Source: Liopterus haemorrhoidalis (lineage: Eukaryota > Arthropoda > Insecta > Coleoptera > Dytiscidae). Taken from it: a stretch of DNA of 64,000 bases. A program made the translations under genes and the position numbers. The DNA lies in the NCBI GenBank assembly GCA_963971575.1, contig OZ020611.1, forward strand, positions 244,738,654-244,802,653. Reading direction: 5' to 3'. Positions 23,050 to 33,525 of the stretch are shown here, piece after piece. Within the stretch, counting starts at the first letter, position 1; the number at the start of each line of letters is the position of its first letter. Below the pieces are notes generated by a model. The model was not told where the DNA came from, did not search any database, and worked only from the letters and a program-made list of their open reading frames with translations.

Positions 23050-23110
23050 AGCTGATGGTAACCGCCGACAAACCCTTTATACCCAGCCATATCTTATCAT
23101 CTCTTATCAG
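23050..23110 (-). promoter_or_regulatory. Gene A core promoter: TATA, Inr, GATA sites
   Basis: Minus strand: TATAAAGGG (TATA at 23081-23076), then about 25 bases on an initiator-like CCATCAGC (23058-23051). Upstream, CTGATAAGAGATGATAAGAT (23110-23091) holds two TGATAA GATA-factor sites. The same arrangement is in block B. Confidence 0.6.
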
Positions 23111-23423
23111 TGCTGATCAGGTGACGGTCAAGGTATGAAATGTGCCACCTCTACTTCCAGCCACCAGCCAAATATCCCACTAAACCTATCAAGTCAATGT
23201 TTAAACTAAGAATGTCAAGCTAAAGGCTTCATCCACTGATTGCTTCAACAGTTTTACGAATCATAGAAAATATGAATACATCAATAAATATCAAAGTCCT
23301 TCTGTTCATCATGCCAGTCATTTCTGAAGTCATCGACGCATTCATTTCTGCTTCTGTTATTTGTCTCCAACAACTAAATCATCAACATTCATCAGGCCTC
23401 CCATGTCAACACGTATCAATAGC

Positions 23424-23616
23424 CAGGACCGTAGCAAGGGCGGGTACTTAGGGCCGGTGGCAAGTGTCCAACTGGCGCCCTCTCGAATATTTGCTGATGA
23501 CCAAAAAAATAAGACTGTTCGAAGCGATCACCAAAGAAAGACCGATGTAAGCAACAATAAATGTTGCGTCCTCGATAGAGTTGCGCCCTTGGTGCGATGT
23601 CCTAGTTACGGGACTG
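23424..23616. mobile_element. hAT MITE, 193 bp
   Basis: Ends CAGGACCGTAGCAAGG and (inverted) CAGTCCCGTAACTAGG, flanked by TCAATAGC (23416-23423) and TCAATACG (23617-23624), an 8-bp duplication with two differences. 8-bp duplications and CAG-starting ends are hAT features. Confidence 0.65.
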
Positions 23617-23624
23617 TCAATACG

Positions 23625-24260
23625 CACATATGCGCATGCACAGACAATAAACCAAACTGTGTTCATTGAAGGATTTCTATAAAGAGGATGGCGTCACCGA
23701 GGAATGAAGGACATAATGCCCAAAATAAGACTGGGCCTGGAGCCCTTCAAGTCCTCAAACACCCACTGCTTTTATCTCCTAGTTCACTATTTATACAGTG
23801 ATTTAATTTACTTCTAACAAGTCCCTTTCATAAGTATTGTCGCGCCCGTAAGGCGCGTAATATTGCTTAATCCATTTTATTAAATTTATTTCATCTGAAT
23901 TAAAATTGGTTTGGATCTTCTAAAGTTATTAAATGTGGGCCTGGATTTTACCGGTCTACAGCCCTGCCAGGGCTGCCATTCCCTGGTGTTAGTCTCCTGG
24001 AGCAGCCCCTGGGAGCAGAAGTGTTTATGTTCCCTTTCATTTGCTCAAGGTCGCCCGTGTCCTCCCAGGTAGCTCAACCCGGTACGTGACCGTGTCACCT
24101 GCTGTACTTCTCTGCATTTCGGCGCTCTGCTGCTGGTCCTCGTAGTCTCCGCCGCGAAGACCATTGCGTGTGACCGTCCTGCCCCCTGACCCTACTTAGG
24201 CTAGTGCCGGAGGCCACAAGTGTTATGTAAACTTAATAAGGTAATTACTTGTGACGTTAT
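23625..24260. other. GC-richer stretch, no gene recognised
   Basis: Around 23820-24230 base composition is clearly richer in GC than the surroundings (for example CGCGCCCGTAAGGCGCG, CTGCCAGGGCTGCC). It could be a solo LTR or an old retrogene piece, but I found no ends, frame or second copy. Confidence 0.25.
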
Positions 24261-24694
24261 CAGTGGCGTGCAGTCCATATGTGCAAGGTGTGCAGTGCAC
24301 ACCCAACCAAAAATAGTTCTCAGTCTATATTTTTTTACAAATTATTTTTATAAAAAAATTATTTTTAAAAATAATTAATATATTAGAAATGTTGAAAATA
24401 TTATCTGACGCGCCAAACAGTTATACCATATATGTACCTATATACACATACAAATGCTCTGAATGCCTGTATTGCTTGTACGGAGGCTAAGAGGTGCAGC
24501 GTTTGCAATGAACACCCTGAGACGAGTTAGCTCGGACGTCCGTCTGATTGATATGCGACAACAGTGGGCAATATACTCTGCGGACTTACGAGTTGATAGG
24601 TGTGCAGCAAAATATATGCACGTTACCTACTCAAATTCAATATTAAAACTAACAAATGATTGTTTATCCGCAGGCGTATGCTTTATATATAAAA
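24261..24694. other. hAT-like end CAGTGGCGTGCAG and spacer
   Basis: CAGTGGCGTGCAGTCC with GTGTGCAGTGCACACCC nearby is typical of hAT MITE ends. The other end was not found; it may have been cut by the repeat at 24695. Confidence 0.35.
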
Positions 24695-26892
24695 ACTAGC
24701 TGAGCACCCGTGCTTCGCTACGGTAGATTGACGATCTCATTAGTGTCAGTGTAAAATACTCAGTCTGTTTTTAAACATGTGTATGGGTAACCTTTGTAAG
24801 TAAAAACCTAGTCGATATCTGATTTATCCTAAGAGATATTGAGGAATCCGTGAAAAAACGTTTTACTCTTTTTCACCACATAGATGTCGAACTTCAAAAA
24901 ATCCTCTTTTAGTGGGTTCTTACGTCAAACTGAGTAAAAAAAAATCTTTCAAACTTTTTAAATATTTTAAAAAGACATATATGCCAAAAAGGAATGTTAT
25001 AACTCAACAAACGAAGGAAATACGAAGGGATTTAAACCCTGAATGCAGATCCACCCTTTTAGGGGTTGGTTAGGGTAAAATTTTAAAATTAGTTTAAGTT
25101 TAACTAAGTATGGGTAACCTTTGTAAGGAAAAACCAAGTTAATATTTCAATAGTCCTAAGAGATATTCAGGAATCCGTGAAATCATATTTCAGCCCTTTT
25201 CACCTCCTTAGAAATCGAATTTTGAAAAGTTCCGTATAAGTGGGTGCTTACGTCATGGAGGGAATATATTTCCCGAATTTTATGTCTCTATGTCAAGGGA
25301 CGTTTTATCGAATAAAAAATACCAATTAACCCCGTTAGGGATGAAAATTAAAAAAACTGTCAAAACGCTTACTAAATATTTTAAATAGAAAGCTATGTAG
25401 GTTTCTATTTAATAGAAACCTATGTAAGTTTTCTACAATTCACCCCGAATATAGATTCATCCCTTTAGGGGTTGATTAGGGCAAAATCCTGAATATCTGT
25501 TGCAAACATTTGTATGGGTAACCTTTCTAAGCAAAAACCAAGTCGATATCTGATTGGTTCTAAGAGATATTGAGGAATTCTTGAAATCATATTTCACCCC
25601 CTTTTTACACCCTTAGAGGTCGACTTTTGAAAAATCTCTTCTTAGTGGAATATATTTCCAAAAAACGTTCTATCGAATAAAAAATACCCATTTACCCCTT
25701 TAAGGGTGAAATTTAAAATAACTATCAAAATTGTTTCGAGATATTTTAAAAAGACATCTATGTGCCAAAAAGGAATGTTATGACACACCAAACACAGGAA
25801 ATACGACGGGATGTATAATTCACCCCGAATGTAGATTCACCCCTTTAGGGGTTGATTAGGATAAAATACTGAAATAAGTTTCTCGCATTTGTATGGGTAA
25901 TCTTTATAAGCAAAAATCAAATCGCTCATAACTTATTGGTCCTAAGAAATATTAAAGAATTCTTGAAATCACATTTCACCCTTTAGGGATGATAGATTCA
26001 CCCTTTTAGGGGTTGATTAGGACAAAATCCTTAAATAGATTTTTTTGGCCTTAGTATTGATAATCTTTATAAGCAAAAACCAAATCGATATTTTATTGGT
26101 CCTCAGAGATATTAGAGCATCATTAAAATCACATTTCACCCCTTTTAACCCTTTAGAGGGAAATTAAAAGAGTTGTAAAAAATATTTCCAGATATTTAAA
26201 AAAGACACCTATGTGCCAAAAAGGTATGTTATAAGTCAACAAACACAGAAAATACGACTGCATGTATAATTCACCCCGATTGTACATTCACCCCTTTACG
26301 GGTTGATTAGGACAAGATCCTGAAATAGGTTTTTCGGCATTTGAATGAGTAATCTTTGTAAGAACAAACCAAGTCGATATTTTATTGGTCCTAAGAGATA
26401 TTAAGAAATGCTTGAATTCACATTTCACCCCTTTTCACCCTTAAGGGATGCAATTTTAAAACACTGTCAATATTATTTCGAGATATTTTAAAAAGACACC
26501 TATGTGCCAAGATGAAATTTTCTCTCAACAAACACAGGAAATACGACGGCATGTTTAATTCACCCCGATCGTATATTTACCCCTTTACGGGTTGGTTAGG
26601 ACAAAAATCTGAAATAAGTTTTACGGCATTTGTATGAGTAATCTTTGTAAGCAAAAATTGGTCCTAAGAGATATTAAAGAATCCTTGACTTCATATTTCA
26701 CCCCTTTTCACCCTTTAGGGACGTAGTTTTAAAAAACTATCAATACTATTTCGAGATATTTTAAAAAGACACTTTTGTGCCAATAAGAAATTGTATAACT
26801 CAACAAATACAGGAAATACGACGGGAAGTATAATTCACCCCGTTTGTAGAGTCACCCCTTTAGGGGTTAAAAAACATTTTTTATTTATATAG
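24695..26892 (+). repeat. CTAGCTGA-type satellite-bearing repeat, copy 3
   Basis: Begins ACTAGCTGAGCACCCGTG and contains about seven satellite units with markers near 25047, 25455, 25840, 25995, 26285, 26575 and 26855, collinear with the start of copies 1-2 (the unit with GGTTTCTATTTAATAGAAACC near 25390 also occurs near 9868). It ends at TATATAG without the TCAG tail, so it is truncated or internally deleted. Confidence 0.7.
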
Positions 26893-27029
26893 TCAAAAGA
26901 GCACTAAATTTTACTTAATGTGACTCTTAAATACAATTTCTTTTTAATCAAATAATCACACAAATTTTCTTAAGCCAATTTGCTCTACACTTTATTAATA
27001 ATAATAAAATAAATAATAATAATAATAAT

Positions 27030-27498
27030 GTACTATAATGATACAAAAGCTGAGATAGATGCACTAGACGAAAAATGTGCCACGTATTCCACGTCGCATA
27101 GAAGTCGCAGTTGGCCCATGGCTCTATTTCATGCCATATTAAATATTTATGGAGTTAATAGCCGTGTTTTATACCAATTTACGAAGGGAGGAAGAGAAAT
27201 TTCCAGATGTAATTTTTTAAAGGAATTGGGACGCGAATTGTTCCATATATAAAATCTTGAATATACAATGAGAACGTGCCACGTAAGCTTCGTCAAAAAG
27301 AAACACATGTGTTAGGGATTATATTTAAAGCCAAAACCTTACCTGAAGTACCTTGCAGCAAGTCAAAAAGGCCAAGGTGTTGCATTTGCCCCAAGGAAAG
27401 GACCGTAGAACGAATCATTATTGTAAATTGTGCAAAATACGGATTTGTCTAAAATGCAGTGAATTTGTTTGTCCTAAATGTATTTCGGAGAATTAGTT
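27030..27498 (+). pseudogene. piggyBac transposase C-terminal fragment
   Basis: The frame from 27028 encodes TKAEIDALDEKCATYSTSHR, then RSWPMALFHAILNIYGVNS and FLKELGRELF; the D in V/ALDE.C..Y is the third conserved aspartate region of piggyBac. After frameshifts, a cysteine-rich end follows: RCCICPKERT and CKLCKIRICLKCSEFVCPKC (27380-27495), the C-terminal zinc-binding domain, then TAG. N-terminal two thirds are absent and there are several shifts. Confidence 0.8.
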
Positions 27499-27649
27499 AT
27501 ATAATTTAGTTCTTAATACTTCAGTAAATGATATTTTTGTGAAAATATTTGTTTTATTTAAAAACATATTTCGGTTTTGGAATTAATAACAATTGGGTCC
27601 ATGAGACCCGATAGTAGTACTTATGAAACAATATTTGGGTATTAGTACT

Positions 27650-27812
27650 TACGGGTTAAGTGGAACTAGATATTGAATTTTAGTAATTGTTAACGTTTGA
27701 TTGAAGCTTTTGATCATTTTGTTTAGTAAAAGCCAACTTCTAACATTAAAGAATTTGCTCGTGACAACTTAAGTAAATTAAAATTCCATTTGGTTCCGCT
27801 TAAAGGTTTGTA
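27650..27812. mobile_element. GCGGAACTA-family MITE, copy 1
   Basis: Left GGGTTAAGTGGAACTAGAT, right CATTTGGTTCCGCTTAAAGG inverted. Interior AGCTTTTGATCATTTTGTTTA is shared with 57385-57560 and, inverted, with 49380-49552. Confidence 0.6.
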
Positions 27813-28202
27813 ATAGCCTAAAATTTTTATTTTCTTTAACCACTTTTCAATCATATGTACTTAGCGCAGAAGGCGTTACTTTCTGTTTTGAGCAAAATCT
27901 CAAAATTGTCCCGGTTTGAGAAAAAAATATTATAGTAACTCTATGTATAAGACAATTTTCTGTTTTTTACACGTAATAGTTTTTGTATTATAAAGTTTGT
28001 GGATGTTTTTAACCACTTGCAAAAACCATAAAACATTTGCCCGAAAACAAAACTTTAAAAGTAAATATGTTTTTTGCTGGCCCCTAAACAAAAGTATAGA
28101 GCAAAAGAAGTTTGTCCACATCAGAAAATATTGTGCATTCGGAAACATGCGCGTGAAATTTATAGTGGGGATTATAACTTTGGCGAATTGCATCATTTAG
28201 GT
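27813..28202. other. AT-rich spacer
   Basis: No gene or repeat end recognised. Confidence 0.3.
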
Positions 28203-29533
28203 AACCGACGAGTTCATCGAAAATCAATTCATCGAATATCAATTAATCGAAAATCAATTCATCGAAAATCAATTCATCGAAAATCAATTCATCGAAAATC
28301 AATTCATCGAAAATCAATTCATCGAAAATCAATTCATCGAATGATCAATTCATCGAAAAAAAATATTTTGTAAATATTTGAGAGGAATGCCGAGGGGATC
28401 GGAAAGTCAAAAGAGCAGTGGTCAATAAAAGTAGACAGACTAAGAAATAATTGCGTATTTTTTTTTTTATATGGTTTAAAAAAAGGTAAATAAAGTGACA
28501 TAGTGTTTGAATATAAATAAAGAAATATAATAAGAAAACTTATATAATAAAACAAATAAATTTTTTGATTTTAAGGTTTAATAAGACAGGTTATGGGCAA
28601 TTGCACGCAAATAATATTTATAAATTCATACACAATGATGCGCATTTTAATTGGGCTAATATGGGGGAAAATAAAGTACTATGCGCCTAAAAACAAGGTA
28701 ACTAGGTTAGGTTTAGTTAGTGAAAGTGTAAAACCGAGCGGAGCGAGTTACCCATCTTCTAGTTTAAGGACAAAGCACTATTTTAGGTTAGGTTAGGTTA
28801 GTAAGGGTTTTGTTAGAAGAAGCCGAGCGAAGCGAGCTAACCATCTTCTAGTTTAATGTCAAAATACTATCTTAGGTTAGGTTAGGTTAGTAAGGGTTTG
28901 GTTAGAAGAAGCCGAGCGAAGCGAGCTACCCATCATCTAGTTTAATGACAAAACAAACTCACACTAACATAACAATGCCACCTGTTTAGAATCACCGTAC
29001 ATTGAACAAATCATGTGTGGTATAGTAAATATGAATAGTAAAACTATGTACATAACACAAAACCCTTAAGACTTAACAGATGGGGAAATACCATTTTTAT
29101 AATCCTTTGGGTGTATGTTTGGGTAATGGGTGTATTAAGTACATTTATGATCCCATTAACCGGGTTTTTCTGATCTAAGGAGCCCTGTTCGATTTCAAAA
29201 TAATCCAACAGGTATCTTTTACCTGGCGGATTTTCTGAATGGAAAATTTTAAAATTAATAATAGACCAAGTATGATAGTTATTTAATAAGTGTAGTCTGT
29301 CAACTTTTATTGACCACTGCTTTTTTGGCTTTCCGATCCTCTCGGCATTCCTCTCAAATATTTACAAAATATTTTTTTTCGATGAATTGATCATTCGATG
29401 AATTGATCATTCGATGAATTGATTTTCGATGAATTGATTTTCGATGAATTGATTTTCGATGAATTGATTTTCGATGAATTGATATTCGATGAATTGATTT
29501 TCGATGAATTGATTTTCGATGAACTTACCGTGA
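28203..29533. mobile_element. Foldback-like element with 15-bp repeat arrays at both ends
   Basis: Inverted arms of about 240 bp (28203-28440, 29293-29533) each contain an array of a 15-bp unit (ATCGAAAATCAATTC, or its complement) next to a unique part (AATATTTTGTAAATATTTGA, TGCCGAGGGGATCGGAAAG). The long proline-free repeats read from these arrays as protein are artefacts. No transposase found. Confidence 0.75.
28690..28955. repeat. Three tandem ~90-bp units with TTAGG runs
   Basis: Units contain AGCGAAGCGAGCTA, CATCTTCTAGTTTAA and a TTAGGTTAGGTTAGGTTAG run, near 28700-28785, 28786-28870 and 28871-28950. TTAGG is the common insect telomere repeat, but only three to four units occur each time. 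Confidence 0.6.
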
Positions 29534-29663
29534 ATCGCCCGCAACAGCTGGGGGGGGGGGGCTCCACCCCACCCCACCATATAAGAGGCCCATCAAATTG
29601 TCACTTGGTCTCTCGAACAAAGTTAACAACCAAAGAAGGAGAACCAAAAGAAAATACTATGGG

Positions 29664-29971
29664 CAGCAACGGATTTAAGGGAGGGCGCGGCCGGACGACC
29701 GCCCTGGGGCGCCAGGCCAGGAAGGGCGGCGGACGGTCAGGTAATCACTTGTATTTTAAAAGTGAGGACGTTTTTGTTGCTCTTCACTTGAATTTGGGAG
29801 GTGAGGACCTTTTTTTTGCTCTTCAATTGAATTTGGGAGGTGAGGACCTTTTTTTTTGCTCCTCACTTGAATTTGAAAGGTGAGGACTTTTTTTTTTGCT
29901 CTTCTCTTGGATTTTTATGAGGGCGGCAAAAAACCTTGCCCGGGGCGCCAGACTTGCTAAGGCCGGCTCTG
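29664..29971. mobile_element. hAT MITE with internal minisatellite
   Basis: Ends CAGCAACGG and ...GGCCGGCTCTG are flanked by an exact 8-bp duplication ACTATGGG (29656-29663, 29972-29979). Inside are four ~40-bp repeats (from 29762) of the form GTGAGGACCTTTTTTTTGCTC + CTTGAATTTGGGAG. The subterminal GGGCGCCAG words are hAT-like. Confidence 0.8.
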
Positions 29972-30129
29972 ACTATGGGGACGGTATGGGGGGAGGGCTA
30001 CGCACACTGGGCAATGGGAGGCACAATAGTAAATTCGGCCATGCATACAAACAGACAGACACACACATTAGTGACTGTGTAAGGGTTCTTTGTATAACTG
30101 GATAACTTTATCTGATGGTTTTAAACTTA

Positions 30130-30680
30130 ACGTATAACAAAAAGATTAAAATTTTCTTCTTGCTTTTATTTTTGTAAAATCTCGTAGTATATCTTCTTTG
30201 TCTATTGCTCTCAAAATATCATTTTCAATGGACAAAATAGCTAGCCCAGATAGTCGGTTTTGTATCATGGATGATCTTAGATAATTTTTGATTATGATAG
30301 TTTTAGACGAGAAAAACTTATTTTTCCGCTAGCAACACTAACTGGTATTGTTAATGATATTTTTAGAGGAATATATAAATTTGGATAGATTGGTATTAAC
30401 TCATTCTCTAAAATATATTTCAAAACATCGTTCGGATCATCTGATGGTTTCGTAACCTAACCTAACTTTAAATAAATATTAATTCTTTTGACAGTTGAAC
30501 ACTTTCAATGTATTTCTTGTTACCATCGCTCAGTATAACTTCTAAATCCTTACAATTCTTTAAAATATCTTCTTTCTTCCATGTAGTTAATTTCGAAATG
30601 GAATGTAAGCAACAAAATGTATTATTATAATATGAGCTTTTGGAAACGTTCATCTATTGAGTATATAGCGACGGCTAACT
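30130..30680 (-). pseudogene. hAT (ZMYM1-like) transposase C-terminal part
   Basis: Minus strand, with frameshifts: SIDERFQKLIL, KKEDILKNCKDLEVILSDGN, then VQLSKELI, then after a gap a NELIPIYPNLYIPLKISLTI segment followed by VSVASGKISFSSLKL and NRLSGLAILSIENDIL. This order (dimerisation domain: PN...I.LTIPV..AS.ERSFS.LK.IK..LRS.M.Q.RL..LA.LSIE) is the C-terminus of ZMYM1-like hAT transposases. Broken by the LINE at 30.7-32.5 kb. Confidence 0.75.
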
Positions 30681-30689
30681 ATTAAAATA

Positions 30690-32450
30690 AATTTCCATTT
30701 TAAATTTTTGTGTTAAATATTCGTATTAAAAATTTCGTTTGCGTTTTTTAATTCGCACCGTTTCAAATTTGGGTTCCAAATCAATTGTTTCCTGCATCCA
30801 ACGGACTATACCGAGGTCAAAGGGACCATTACGTCTCTGTCTGGGAGCCGCACACAAGATGGGCACGGTATCAACAGCGATATACTTAAATCAATTGTCG
30901 ATATTATTTCACCAATATTCGCTAATATTATTAATGCCTGTTTCCAAACAGGTACCTTTCCTGAGAAATTGAAAATTACTAAAGTAATACCTATATACAA
31001 AAGCGGAGATGTTAACAATGCATCTAACTATAGGCCGATAGCGATAATTCCAATCTTATCAAAAGTTATCGAGAAGATTCTTAAAAATAGATTAATAAAC
31101 TTTTTCACGGAAAAAAATGTTCTTGTTAAAAACCATTTCGGCTTCAGACCCAACATGTCTACGTTAAATGCCATTACGGAGCTCGTTAACTATGTAACTG
31201 ATAGCCTTGAAAATCATACGAAATCACAGGCCACATTATGTGACCTTTCTAAGGCTTTCGATTGTGTCCCTCACAAAATCCTGCTGGACAAGCTTGAATG
31301 TTATGGCATACGTGGTACTGCATACGAGCTTCTTAAATCTTATTTTTCTAACAGGTCACAATTTGTCTCGTTCAACGACACCGAATCATCAACGAGAAAT
31401 GTTGATTACGGAGTTTATCAGGGCGGAATATTAGGACCTCTCTTCTTCATCGTTTTTATTAACGACCTTCCAAATATCTTTTTCGATAACTCCGCGGATG
31501 TAATATTTTATGCGAACGATACCACAATATTAACAAGTAATACATCAGTAAAAGAGTTACTCGACATTTCAGAAACTGCCCTAGGGAAAGTAAAAAACTG
31601 GTTTACTACAAACAAATTAACTCTTAATGCCAGCAAGACCCAGCAAATTATCTTTTCCCTAAACCGCAACACCGACGAAGTCTTTGAGTACGGTGATCCT
31701 ATTAAATTCCTAGGAATATATATAGACGGTCAACTCAGTTGGCACCAGCACATCAGCAATTTAGCCATCTCCCTGAAGAAATCTATCTTCGCTTTTGTCA
31801 GGCTCAAAACTTCGGTCCCTTTCGAGACTTTACGTATTTTTTATTTTGCCGCTTTCCAGTCTCGTTTGTCTTACGGTATAGTCCATTGGGGAGTAAGCTC
31901 ATCGATCAACCGCATTTTCATAATCCAAAAAAGAGCTCTTAGAATTATGAATAATGTCCCCTCCAGAACCCACTGCCGGGAACTTTTTAAAAAATGTAGA
32001 ATAATGTCAGTGTACAGCCTATTTGTATATATCTGCCTGGTGTATGTTAAAGAAAACGCAGCCCAGTTTGTCACCGTTTCCTCAAGTCATTCTTATAATG
32101 TCCGCTCTAAAGACAATATTCGTCTCCCTAAAATAAGACTTGAGAAGTCAAAAAACGGTCTTTACTCGGCTGCATGTTTCTTCAATTATTTGCCTTCTGC
32201 TGTCAGAAATGTTAATAACAGGACCTTCAAGAAAAAACTTAGAGAGGTTTTTCTTGAAAACTGTCTGTACAGCACTGATGAGTACTACAGCATTGATTGG
32301 AGCAAATACTAAAAATCCTTCTCTGTTTAATTACCCATCTGGCAATTGTATTGTAATTTTATAATTTATATTTCAATTTATATTTCTAATAATTATGTAT
32401 GATCTTTGACTGGTGTAAACGTGTGAAAACTTGTACAAGCACTAAATAAA

Positions 32451-32484
<34 letters not shown>
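30690..32484 (+). mobile_element. CR1-like LINE, 5-prime truncated, (ATT)n tail
   Basis: A 5-prime truncated non-LTR element on the plus strand ending in an ATT repeat tail (32449-32484). It is inserted into a minus-strand hAT transposase, whose halves flank it. Tail type and RT motifs suggest the CR1/L2 group of LINEs. Confidence 0.8.
30717..32312 (+). CDS. LINE ORF2 RT domain, catalytic residue changed
   Basis: Open from 30717 to the TAA at 32310-32312, about 530 codons with no stop. It starts inside the RT region, so the true start and the endonuclease are lost by 5-prime truncation. Motifs in order: GSRTQDGHGINSDILKSIV; NYRPIAIIPILSKVIEKIL; FGFRPNMSTLNAI; LCDLSKAFDCVPH with the first catalytic Asp; YQGGILGPLFF (usually QGSILGPL); FYANDTTIL near 31506-31530, where the first Asp of the YADD box is Asn; FLGIYIDGQLSWHQHI; and FQSRLSYGIVHWG. 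The D-to-N change should abolish polymerisation, yet the frame is otherwise intact, so the copy is fairly recent. Confidence 0.85.
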   Translation: MFVLKISFAFFNSHRFKFGFQINCFLHPTDYTEVKGTITSLSGSRTQDGHGINSDILKSIVDIISPIFANIINACFQTGTFPEKLKITKVIPIYKSGDVNNASNYRPIAIIPILSKVIEKILKNRLINFFTEKNVLVKNHFGFRPNMSTLNAITELVNYVTDSLENHTKSQATLCDLSKAFDCVPHKILLDKLECYGIRGTAYELLKSYFSNRSQFVSFNDTESSTRNVDYGVYQGGILGPLFFIVFINDLPNIFFDNSADVIFYANDTTILTSNTSVKELLDISETALGKVKNWFTTNKLTLNASKTQQIIFSLNRNTDEVFEYGDPIKFLGIYIDGQLSWHQHISNLAISLKKSIFAFVRLKTSVPFETLRIFYFAAFQSRLSYGIVHWGVSSSINRIFIIQKRALRIMNNVPSRTHCRELFKKCRIMSVYSLFVYICLVYVKENAAQFVTVSSSHSYNVRSKDNIRLPKIRLEKSKNGLYSAACFFNYLPSAVRNVNNRTFKKKLREVFLENCLYSTDEYYSIDWSKY

Positions 32485-32706
32485 TGCTAATTCACGAGCA
32501 ATGGTAAAAAGGTTCTGGAAACCTTCATCGGTTCTGAGTTTTTTCAAATTATTAAGAACGGAATTAATTGTTTCTAAGGCGGCACAAATAGAAAATGTTG
32601 GATTCTGCATTAAAAGATTTACTTTATTCACTTCTAATAACACATTGTACCAAAGCACTGCTGTACAAATAAATTGATAATTTTTGTGCCAATTTTTTTG
32701 CGTCAA
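32485..32706 (-). pseudogene. hAT (ZMYM1-like) transposase, upstream half
   Basis: Minus strand encodes WHKNYQFICTAVLWYNVLLE, VNKVNLLMQNPTFSICAALE and LKKLRTDEGFQNLF..ARELAE, matching the V.WY.IL..VN..SK.LQ...M....A...L...L...R..GF motif row of ZMYM1-like hAT proteins. It runs into the LINE insertion at 32484; the continuation is at 30130-30680, with some residues missing between the two. Confidence 0.7.
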
Positions 32707-33111
32707 TCATCGTTGTTTCCATGAGAACCCATTAACGATGGATGATATCAATTAGTGCGTCGTAAATTTCTCTTGGCATGGAATTGGCTTTATTGTATTT
32801 TCCTAGATTGTTCTTCTAATTATTTTTACACACGTTATTTATTTTTTTTAAATTCGAATTTTGTTTTTCGATTTTTGCATGTACCTATATTAGTATTAAC
32901 ACTTGCCGCGACAGGCGGCCGCCTGCTCTGCCTGTGCGTAACGCCGGCACTGCTTTCTACAACTACAATATGACGGGGGAAATATTAAATGGACAATTTT
33001 GAGCTAATTTAAAAATAGTTGAATTCCACGGCTATTTAGACGCTTTTTCTCGATTATATTGCATTTTGAAGGTTATACCCACTGTAATTAATAGCACCAT
33101 AGATTACTTAC
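32707..33111. other. Intron sequence of gene B, start of tandem duplication
   Basis: From about 32960 (AACTACAATATGACGGG) the sequence is repeated from 33340. 32707-32960 shows no recognised feature apart from the GC word CAGGCGGCCGCCTG. Confidence 0.4.
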
Positions 33112-33186
33112 CGACATCTTCCTGATCACCTTGGGACGAATTAGCGTCTTCTAATGCAGTAAACCACGAAGAAGAACTCCCACGAT
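33112..33186 (-). CDS. Gene B exon 5 (75 nt, phase 1-1)
   Basis: Minus strand: acceptor CCTTGTTTTATAG, 75 nt, donor GTAAGTAATC. In phase 1 it is open and encodes RGSSSSWFTALEDANSSQ then GDQEDV. It is a tandem copy of the exon at 34867-34941 and differs at a few codons only, all without stops. Serine-rich then acidic; no known domain. Confidence 0.65.
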
Positions 33187-33525
33187 CTATAAAACAAGGC
33201 ATCGTTTAGTTATTTAGTGATAACAAATTGTGGGTATATATTTTGTATTATTATGTCACTGTTCACGTCATAAAACAAGTACTGCTCAACAGATTTAAAT
33301 TTAAACAAAACATTCTGCCAATAAGACTGACCAACTTGAACTACAATATGATGCGGGAAATATTAAATGGACAATTTTGAGCTAATTTAAAAATATTTGA
33401 TTTCCATAGCCAGGGACGAAGCCAGGATTTCAGCTTGGGGGGGGGACAAAAATAACAAAATATTCTAAATTGGTCGGTACGACCCTAATTACATGGCTTG
33501 GGTAGAAAATAACAGCGTTCTAGGT

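Larger units (their letters stand above)
21050..23305 (-). repeat. Segmental duplication block A (promoter to exon 3)
   Basis: Leaving out the mariner at 21732-22987, this block aligns along its length with 38036-38995: shared runs include CCGTACAATCAGAGGTGC, GAATCGCTAGCCGGCAGTTT, AAGTGGAGGCGACA and GTAGACTGTAGCTGATGG. It carries the promoter, first exon and exons 2-3 of gene A. Confidence 0.85.

Noticed and set aside
23820..24240. GC-rich block as a CpG-island promoter or gene
   Set aside because: No splice sites, frame or core promoter could be tied to it; more likely an old retroelement piece.
28074..28373. Protein-like frame with HRKSIHRKSI repeats
   Set aside because: It is the translation of the 15-bp terminal repeat array; the mirror array at 29.4 kb gives a similar artefact (FDELIFDEL).
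28690..28955. TTAGG runs as a telomere
   Set aside because: Only three to four units at a time, inside a mobile element and tandem 90-bp units, so not a chromosome end.
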